Shown: piece after piece, positions 57,983 through 64,000 of the stretch
How positions within the stretch are numbered: the first letter of the stretch is position 1
Layout: each line of letters starts with the position of its first letter
NCBI RefSeq assembly: GCF_000300235.2
Contig: NZ_CP004388.1
Location: 1,779,501 to 1,843,500 of the forward strand
Direction of reading: 5' to 3'
From: Thalassospira xiamenensis M-5 = DSM 17429
GTDB taxonomy: Bacteria; Pseudomonadota; Alphaproteobacteria; Rhodospirillales; Thalassospiraceae
DNA length: 64,000 nucleotides
Translations under genes and position numbers: made by a program
Notes under the pieces: model-generated
Seen by the model: only the letters and a program-made list of their open reading frames with translations
Database searches by the model: none
Told to the model about the DNA's origin: nothing

Positions 57983-59854
57983 GTGATCGATAGTGTTGTC
58001 GCCAGTTCTGCGACGCCATTGCAGATGTGGGTGGTTCTGGCGCTGGTCGCCGGATCGCTGGTCCTGTATGGGCTGGAGCGCATATCGCTTGAGCTGACCA
58101 GCATGGCGCTGATTGCCACTTTGCTGCTGTTCTTCAATTTCTTCCCGTTGCCCGATGCCGATGGCAACAACCTGCTTGATGCGGGCGCGCTGATGTCTGG
58201 GTTTGCCAACCCGGCCTTGCTGACTGTGCTTTCATTGTTGGTCGTCGGGCAGGGCATGGTGCTGACCGGCGGGGTCAGTTATATCGCTGGTCTGATTACC
58301 GAACATGGCGGCAAGAATGCCTCGATGGCGATTTTTGTCGGATTGTTTGTCGTGATGCTGATGTCGGCATTCCTGAACAACACCCCGGTCGTTGTTATCT
58401 TCATACCAATCATTCAGGCGCTGTCGGAGCGTATTCAGCGTTCGCCCAGTGCATTGATGATCCCGTTGTCTTACGTCGCTATTCTGGGCGGGATGACGAC
58501 CCTGATCGGGTCTTCGACCAACCTTCTGGTATCAAGCTCGTTGATCGAACTTGGCATGCCTGCACTCGAGTTTTTTGAATTTACGGTGATTGGCAGTGTG
58601 CTGGCGCTGGTGGGCTTTGTCTATGTGCTGTTCGTCGCGCCCCGCCTTTTGCCCGCGCTGGCATCGATGCGCAGCAAGCTTGCCAACCCCGATAGCAGTG
58701 GCAAACAATTCATCGCCCAGATCACCGTCGGCCCGGCGTCTCAGATGATCGGTACCCGTCCTGTGGCCGGGTTCTTTAAAGACCTGCCCAATATTACGAT
58801 CCAGATGATTGTTCGGCGTGAACATGCCGATCTGCCGCCGTTTGACGAAGACATGGAAATTCAGGCAGGTGACGTTCTTGTCGTTGCAGCCACGCGCAAG
58901 GCCCTGACCGAGGCGCTGCAAAAAGATCCGGGCCTTCTGCATGCGGAAGCCGCGGCCGTCCATGAAGGCGGTGAAGAAATCCCACAAAAATCGACCCAGC
59001 TTCTGGCCGAGGTCATGCTGCCGCCAGGATCGCGTCTGATCGGTTTTAACCTTGAACAGATCGGTTTCCGCTATCAGTACAAATGCCTTGTCCTTGGCAT
59101 TCAGCGCCGTTCGCGCATGATCCGCACGCAGATGACCGAAATCCGCCTTGAAGCCGGTGACGTTCTTCTGGTGCAGGGGCGGTCCGAGGATGTTGAAGCC
59201 CTTCGTACCATTCGTGATGTGGTTCTGCTGGAATGGTCGACACGTACCTTGCCGCGCCCGTTCCATGCCCGTCGTGCCGCGGCCATTTTCCTTGGTGTGA
59301 TTGCTGTGGCGGCGACCGGTCTGGTGCCGATCATGGTTTCGAGCTTTATCGGTGCGGCACTGATGATTGCGTCGGGTGCGCTTAACCTGCGTCAGGCATC
59401 GCGCGCGATTGATCGGAAGATCGTGCTGCTGGTGGCGGCGGCATTGGCGTTGGGTAATGCGTTGCAACTGACCGGCGGGGCGGAATTTGTGGCCGATCAG
59501 TTGCTTGCGGCAACGCGCGGGGCACCGGCACCGGTGATTTTGTCGCTGTTTTTCCTGATCGTGGCGGTGTTTACCAATGTTCTGTCGAACAATGCCTGTG
59601 CTGTTCTGTTCACGCCAATCGGGATCGGCATGGCCCAGAATCTTGGGGTTGAGCCGCATATCTTTGCCATTGCGGTGGTGATGGCGGCGAACTGTTCATT
59701 TGCATCGCCGGTGGGGTATCAGACCAACCTTCTGGTGATGGGGCCGGGGCATTACCGATTTGTCGATTTCCTGCGCGCCGGCACGCCGTTGATCATCATT
59801 CTGTGGCTGGCATTCAGTCTGTTTGCGCCGTGGTATTACGACATCCCGTTCTGA
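57983..59854 (+). CDS. SLC13-family anion permease with two RCK_C (TrkA-C) domains
   Basis: A 623-residue inner-membrane transporter of the SLC13/DASS family (sulfate, dicarboxylates). Two half-repeats each hold an Asn-rich motif: FLNNTPVVVIFIPII in the first and NVLSNNACAVLFTPI in the second. Between them, near residues 235-430, are two TrkA-C-type regulatory domains (for example EDMEIQAGDVLVVAATRKAL and EIRLEAGDVLLVQGRSEDVEALRTIRD), which may bind nucleotides or other small ligands. The start is GTG at 57983 with AGGGGAAGATAGATC ahead. It is monocistronic. The sulfur genes elsewhere in the window make sulfate a plausible substrate (inference). Confidence 0.88.
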   Translation: MIDSVVASSATPLQMWVVLALVAGSLVLYGLERISLELTSMALIATLLLFFNFFPLPDADGNNLLDAGALMSGFANPALLTVLSLLVVGQGMVLTGGVSYIAGLITEHGGKNASMAIFVGLFVVMLMSAFLNNTPVVVIFIPIIQALSERIQRSPSALMIPLSYVAILGGMTTLIGSSTNLLVSSSLIELGMPALEFFEFTVIGSVLALVGFVYVLFVAPRLLPALASMRSKLANPDSSGKQFIAQITVGPASQMIGTRPVAGFFKDLPNITIQMIVRREHADLPPFDEDMEIQAGDVLVVAATRKALTEALQKDPGLLHAEAAAVHEGGEEIPQKSTQLLAEVMLPPGSRLIGFNLEQIGFRYQYKCLVLGIQRRSRMIRTQMTEIRLEAGDVLLVQGRSEDVEALRTIRDVVLLEWSTRTLPRPFHARRAAAIFLGVIAVAATGLVPIMVSSFIGAALMIASGALNLRQASRAIDRKIVLLVAAALALGNALQLTGGAEFVADQLLAATRGAPAPVILSLFFLIVAVFTNVLSNNACAVLFTPIGIGMAQNLGVEPHIFAIAVVMAANCSFASPVGYQTNLLVMGPGHYRFVDFLRAGTPLIIILWLAFSLFAPWYYDIPF

Positions 59855-60015
59855 TTCTTGTTTTGGATGCGAGGTTAGCTGATCTGTCATGCAAATGCGG
59901 GCAGTTATAATGCGCCAAAGGCGTTTGACTTTTGGGTGTACCGCAATAGGATCGGGCTCCGATTTTGACGCAGAATAGTGCGCCTGCACCGTTCGATTAT
60001 CTCAGGAATATGCCG

Positions 60016-61221
60016 ATGGCCCAGAATGCCAATGTAACCGCCAATTCCACTGATGCCTTTGCCAAACCAAACCAGCGCCCCGCAAGCCCGAATTTTTCGT
60101 CGGGCCCGTGCAAAAAACGTCCGGGCTGGTCGGCAGATGCGCTTGATACCCGTGTTCTTGGCCGTTCACATCGTTCCAAATTCGGCAAGGAACGCATGGA
60201 AGAGGTCATTGATCGTTCGCGTGCGATCCTGAACCTGCCTGATGATTATCTGCTTGGGGTTGTTCCGGCGTCCGATACCGGTGCGGTGGAAATGGCGCTG
60301 TGGTCACTTTTGGGGCCACGCGGCGTTGATATGCTGGCATGGGAAAGCTTCGGGTCGCTTTGGGTAACGGATGTTTTAAAACAGCTAAACCTGCCTGATG
60401 TTCGGGTCATGGAAGCCGATTATGGCAAGCTGCCCGATCTTGGTGCCGTTGATTTCGACCACGACGTTGTTTTCACATGGAATGGAACGACGGCTGGTGT
60501 GCGGGTGCCGAATGGCGACTGGATCGCATCGGACCGCAAGGGTTTGACAGTTTGCGATGCTACCTCGGCGATTTTTGCCATGGAACTGCCTTGGGACAAG
60601 CTCGACGTTGTAACCTATAGCTGGCAGAAAGTTCTGGGTGGCGAGGGTGGTCATGGCATCATTATTCTGAGCCCGCGTGCCGTTGAACGCCTTGAAAGCC
60701 ATAATCCCGCATGGCCGATGCCGAAAATCTTCCGCATGACCAAGGGTGGCAAGCTGATCGATGGCATTTTCCGTGGGGAAACGATCAATACCCCGTCGAT
60801 GCTGGTGGTTGAGGATGCCATTGACGCCCTGAAATGGGCCGAAGATATCGGCGGTCTTGACGGTTTGCTGAAACGCACCCGTCAGAATCGCGCCTATCTT
60901 GATGAATGGCTTGCCAAAAGTGACTGGGCGGCTGATTTGTCGGAAAAGCCGGAAACGGCGTCCAATACATCAATGTGCATCAAGATTGTCGATCCATGGG
61001 CATTGTCATTGCCATCAGAAAAACAGGCAGCATTGCCCAAACGCATTTCGCAGATTCTTGAAGCCGAAGAAATCGCGATGGACATCAATGGCTATCGCGA
61101 TGCGCCTCCGGGCTTGCGGATTTGGGGTGGTGCGACTGTGGAACCAAGTGATGTCAAAGCGTTGCTGCCATGGCTTGATTGGGCATATGCGACGGTCAAA
61201 GCTGAAATTCAGGCTGGCTGA
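60016..61221 (+). CDS. serC: Phosphoserine aminotransferase
   Basis: A PLP aminotransferase of 401 residues that converts 3-phosphohydroxypyruvate to phosphoserine (and acts in the pyridoxine pathway). It belongs to the longer alphaproteobacterial SerC type: [15 protein letters not shown] at the N-terminus, [44 protein letters not shown] with the PLP lysine in [13 protein letters not shown], and [16 protein letters not shown]. The ATG at 60016 is chosen from AGGA 8 nt ahead; in-frame starts at 60010 and 59965 are less likely. The next gene on the strand is hisZ; no serA lies between, which is the usual order in relatives. Confidence 0.92.
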   Translation: MAQNANVTANSTDAFAKPNQRPASPNFSSGPCKKRPGWSADALDTRVLGRSHRSKFGKERMEEVIDRSRAILNLPDDYLLGVVPASDTGAVEMALWSLLGPRGVDMLAWESFGSLWVTDVLKQLNLPDVRVMEADYGKLPDLGAVDFDHDVVFTWNGTTAGVRVPNGDWIASDRKGLTVCDATSAIFAMELPWDKLDVVTYSWQKVLGGEGGHGIIILSPRAVERLESHNPAWPMPKIFRMTKGGKLIDGIFRGETINTPSMLVVEDAIDALKWAEDIGGLDGLLKRTRQNRAYLDEWLAKSDWAADLSEKPETASNTSMCIKIVDPWALSLPSEKQAALPKRISQILEAEEIAMDINGYRDAPPGLRIWGGATVEPSDVKALLPWLDWAYATVKAEIQAG

Positions 61222-61364
61222 TCAGCATTTCGTAAGTATTATTTGCGTCTTCGGGGGTTTTCCCGTTGCCCTGTCCGGAACAAAGCGTTAGTAACCGCTA
61301 CCGGATATATAGATCAGGCACGACCTGAACCGATTTTGCGCGCCTTGTCCGGAAAGCACACATA

Positions 61365-62531
61365 ATGACCGAACTTGCCAGGAAAGCTCTTTTGCCCGCC
61401 GGCCTTCAGGATGTTCTGCCTGGAATCGCCGCACGGGAAGCTGACATCCGTGAAAAGCTGATGAGCAGTTTCGCACATGCGGGCTACGACCGGGTCAAGA
61501 CGCCGCTGGTCGAATTCGAAGAGAGCCTTCTGGAGGGTGCCGCGCCGGAACTAGCCACCCAGACTTTCCGCCTGATGGATCCAGTATCGCACCGGATGAT
61601 GGGTGTTCGTTCCGACATGACCCCGCAGGTCGGTCGTATCGCGGCAACCCGCCTTGGCGATGCGCCGCGTCCGTTGCGTCTTTCCTATTCCGGTGATGTT
61701 TTGCGGATCAAGGGTACACAGTTGCGCCCGGAACGTCAGTTTGCCCAGGTCGGGGCGGAGTTGATTGGTGTGTCCAGTGCCGCAGCAGATACCGAGATCG
61801 TGTTGCTTGCGCTTGAGGCGTTGGAACATGTCGGTTTGCCGGATGTTTCCGTTGATCTGAATTTGCCGACCCTGCCGGTCCGTCTGTTTGATGCCTTTGG
61901 TGTTGCAGCCGATGATCGTGAAACGCTGATCGCGGCCCTTGAACATCGCGATGTAGCAGCGGTCAAAGCTGTTAGTGGAAATGTGACCGATGTGCTGGTG
62001 GCCCTGCTTGAAGCCGCCGGTCCGGCGCAGGCAGCATTGCCGAAGCTTAAAAAGCTTGAACTGCCGTTAGGCGGATCTGAGGAATTGCATCGTCTGATCG
62101 AAGTTGCCGAACGTATTCTGGCATCCGATCTTGATGCGGCCTTGACCATTGATCCGGTTGAAATGGCTGGTTTCCGGTATCAGACCGGTGTCAGCTTTAC
62201 CCTGTTTGCCAAACATGTTCGCGGTGAATTGGGTCGTGGCGGTCGTTATCGTGCGGGTGGTTCGGGCGGCGAGGCCGCAACCGGCATGTCGCTTTTCATG
62301 GATACGATTTTGCGCGGCCTTGCCGATGTAAAGCCGGTTGAACGGGTTTATTTGCCGTTAGGCACGCCGCAGCGCGAAGCGCGCCAATTGCGCAAAGACG
62401 GCCATTATACTGTGGCGGCACTTGAAGGTGCCGCCGAAGCCAAAACAGAAGATGCGGCGCGCAAGGAAGCACGCCGCATGGGATGCAGTTTCATTTATCT
62501 TGGCGGCCAGATCGTGCCGCTGGGTGCGTAA
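61365..62531 (+). CDS. hisZ: ATP phosphoribosyltransferase regulatory subunit HisZ
   Basis: A 388-residue HisRS-like protein lacking the anticodon-binding domain. It is the allosteric partner of short-form HisG in the first step of histidine synthesis. LLPAGLQDVLPGIAAREADI at the start, VRSDMTPQVGRIAATRL (motif 2 region) and LRLSYSGDVLRIKG match HisZ. The later HRMMGVRSD and the RGGRYRAGGSGG segment (degenerate motif 3) identify it as HisZ rather than HisS. It is 36 bp upstream of purA on the same strand, a conserved pair in alphaproteobacteria. The hisG gene itself is not in view. Confidence 0.92.
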   Translation: MTELARKALLPAGLQDVLPGIAAREADIREKLMSSFAHAGYDRVKTPLVEFEESLLEGAAPELATQTFRLMDPVSHRMMGVRSDMTPQVGRIAATRLGDAPRPLRLSYSGDVLRIKGTQLRPERQFAQVGAELIGVSSAAADTEIVLLALEALEHVGLPDVSVDLNLPTLPVRLFDAFGVAADDRETLIAALEHRDVAAVKAVSGNVTDVLVALLEAAGPAQAALPKLKKLELPLGGSEELHRLIEVAERILASDLDAALTIDPVEMAGFRYQTGVSFTLFAKHVRGELGRGGRYRAGGSGGEAATGMSLFMDTILRGLADVKPVERVYLPLGTPQREARQLRKDGHYTVAALEGAAEAKTEDAARKEARRMGCSFIYLGGQIVPLGA

Positions 62532-62567
62532 CCCAGAACCATTTCTTATCGCGCAAGGAGTTTTGCG

Positions 62568-63863
62568 ATGACCAATGTTGCCGTGATCGGTTCCCAATGG
62601 GGGGACGAGGGGAAAGGCAAGATCGTCGACTGGCTGTCCGAACGGGCAGACGTCGTTGTGCGTTTCCAGGGCGGTCATAACGCCGGTCATACTTTGGTGA
62701 TCGACGGAACGACCTATAAGCTTAGCCTTCTGCCGTCGGGCATTGTTCGCAAGAACAAGTTGTCGGTTATTGGTAATGGCGTTGTCGTTGATCCGTGGGC
62801 GCTTCTGACCGAGATTGACCGCCTTAAGGGGCAGGGCGTTGAAATCACGCCGGAAAACCTGCGCGTTGCAGAAAATGCCTGTCTTATTCTGCCGCTGCAC
62901 GGCAATCTGGACAAGGCACGCGAAGCCGCGGCAACCGGCAACAACAAGATCGGTACCACCGGTCGCGGGATCGGCCCGGCATATGAAGACCGCGTTGGTC
63001 GCCGTGCGATCCGCGTTGGTGATCTGGCCGATGTCGAGCTTCTTGAAGCCAAGGTCGAAAACCTTCTGACCCATCATAATGCGCTTTTGCGCGGTCTGGG
63101 CCAGCCGGAAGTCGACGGTGCGGAACTGCTTGCGCAGCTTAAGGAAATCGCACCGAAAATCCTGCCGTTCTCGGACACAGTCTGGAAATCGCTTAACCAG
63201 TTCAAGGAAGCCGGTCAGCGTATTCTGTTCGAAGGTGCGCAAGGCACGATGCTGGACATCGACCACGGTACGTATCCGTTTGTGACCTCGTCCAATACGG
63301 TTTCGGGACAGGCTGCAGCCGGTTCTGGTATGGGCCCGTCGGGGGTCGGTTATGTTCTGGGGATTACCAAGGCATACACCACACGTGTCGGCGAAGGCCC
63401 GTTCCCGTCCGAACTGTTTGACGCGGACGGCGAACGTCTTGGTGAACGCGGTCATGAATTTGGTGTTGTTACCGGGCGTAAACGTCGTTGTGGCTGGTTT
63501 GATGCGGCTCTTGTCCGTCAGTCGGTCAAGGTTAACGGCATTACCGGTATTGCATTGACCAAGCTTGATGTTCTTGACGGTTTCAAGGAAATCAAGATCT
63601 GCACCGGCTATGACATTGATGGCAAAATCTATGACCATCTTCCCGCCAACCAGCGTCTTCAGGCCAAAGCCAAACCGGTTTATGAAATCATTGAAGGCTG
63701 GTCTGAAACCACGATGGGCGCGCGCAGCTGGGCTGATCTTCCGGCGGCGGCGATCAAATATGTCCGCCGGATCGAAGAACTGATCGAGGCACCGGTTGCG
63801 TTGCTGTCTACCAGTCCGGAACGTGATGACACCATTCTGGTTCATGACCCGTTCAGTGCATGA
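62568..63863 (+). CDS. purA: Adenylosuccinate synthetase
   Basis: A 431-residue enzyme that condenses IMP and aspartate with GTP hydrolysis, the first committed step to AMP. The GTP-binding loop is [14 protein letters not shown] at residues 8-21 with the catalytic Asp14 region, [12 protein letters not shown] follows, and [20 protein letters not shown] binds [25 protein letters not shown] and [11 protein letters not shown] complete the family pattern. The ATG at 62568 has CAAGGAG upstream. It is probably cotranscribed with hisZ and ends in a strong terminator. Confidence 0.97.
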   Translation: MTNVAVIGSQWGDEGKGKIVDWLSERADVVVRFQGGHNAGHTLVIDGTTYKLSLLPSGIVRKNKLSVIGNGVVVDPWALLTEIDRLKGQGVEITPENLRVAENACLILPLHGNLDKAREAAATGNNKIGTTGRGIGPAYEDRVGRRAIRVGDLADVELLEAKVENLLTHHNALLRGLGQPEVDGAELLAQLKEIAPKILPFSDTVWKSLNQFKEAGQRILFEGAQGTMLDIDHGTYPFVTSSNTVSGQAAAGSGMGPSGVGYVLGITKAYTTRVGEGPFPSELFDADGERLGERGHEFGVVTGRKRRCGWFDAALVRQSVKVNGITGIALTKLDVLDGFKEIKICTGYDIDGKIYDHLPANQRLQAKAKPVYEIIEGWSETTMGARSWADLPAAAIKYVRRIEELIEAPVALLSTSPERDDTILVHDPFSA

Positions 63864-63885
63864 TCCCGTGCATGAATGAAAATGC

Positions 63886-63916
63886 AAAAAGCCACCGGTT
63901 TTTCCGGTGGCTTTTT
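63886..63916 (+). terminator. Rho-independent terminator after purA
   Basis: AAAAAGCCACCGG pairs perfectly with CCGGTGGCTTTTT over a 5-nt T loop. The remaining 84 bases of the window to 64000 show no gene that can be supported. Confidence 0.93.
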
Positions 63917-64000
63917 CCGTTTAAGACTAATGATTTGGCAGATCATACCCTTATGCCCCTCTTGGATAACGGCTTGCTCCGTTTTGCTATCGGCAGTATC

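Noticed and set aside
58532..59659. Long antisense frame over the SLC13 gene
   Set aside because: Basic, low-complexity shadow of a well-supported membrane protein; no start signal.
62358..63887. Long reading frame (about 500 codons) antisense to purA
   Set aside because: It mirrors the codon structure of purA, has no ribosome site or family resemblance, and is Arg/Lys/Gln-rich as shadow frames in GC-rich genes tend to be.

Overview
The window looks like chromosomal DNA of a free-living, motile-type alphaproteobacterium, most likely Rhodospirillales and near Thalassospira. That is an inference from gene content: alphaproteobacterial families (DUF2336, the PF09608/TIGR02186 membrane protein, DUF1127, a HisZ regulatory subunit next to purA), a cysteine-poor L36, a LexA box of the alphaproteobacterial direct-repeat type, and codon use with a GC content that appears mid-to-high 50s by eye. 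I see no rRNA, tRNA, CRISPR array, insertion sequence or prophage. Genes are dense and mostly housekeeping or regulatory.

Layout. 1-3.4 kb: zinc homeostasis. A Zur box lies between a leftward hisI-COG0523 GTPase pair and a rightward zur-znuC-znuB operon. 3.4-9.7 kb: DUF3429, metC, a threonine/serine dehydratase, rpmF, an sseA-GNAT-GNAT operon and an AlaX editing protein. 9.7-12 kb: an accessory-looking patch with two orphan winged-helix-like proteins, palindromic promoters, a free-standing S4-like protein and short tandem repeats. 12-15.7 kb: a radical SAM protein with a LexA box in its leader, an inverse autotransporter with a beta-helix passenger, and about 700 bp without genes. 15.7-24 kb: LysE exporter, LctP permease with a 61-residue membrane partner, luciferase-like oxidoreductase, P-loop kinase, LysR/MFS divergent pair, cysK-like gene and a Nudix hydrolase. 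24-31 kb: PAS-GGDEF, GNAT, PepD, a membrane J-domain/SH3 protein, a methyltransferase and rpmJ.

31-36.8 kb: two tandem membrane class III nucleotide cyclases, the upstream one lacking a metal-binding Asp, behind an Lrp regulator that is divergent from a lysine/saccharopine-dehydrogenase-family gene. 36.9-42.7 kb: TPR/GT41-like protein, universal stress protein, TauE/SafE with its PF09608 partner, TusA and ElaA. 42.8-48.6 kb: an overlapping EAL, PAS-GGDEF, DUF2336 operon followed by another GGDEF gene. 48.8-52.3 kb: lipoprotein, SPOR protein and a Lon-like protease with degenerate ATPase motifs. 52.5-57.7 kb: a MocR regulator with clustered operators, divergent from DUF1127, a dehydratase-like PLP enzyme, a group II decarboxylase and a PhzF isomerase; this is the best candidate for an uncharacterised pathway. 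58-64 kb: SLC13/RCK transporter, serC, hisZ and purA.

Two themes recur. One is second-messenger signalling: three diguanylate cyclase candidates, one EAL protein and two class III cyclases. The other is sulfur and amino-acid handling: MetC, SseA, CysK-like, TusA, TauE/SafE, SerC and several PLP enzymes. Starts were usually moved downstream of the longest reading frame where a Shine-Dalgarno sequence or family alignment favoured it.
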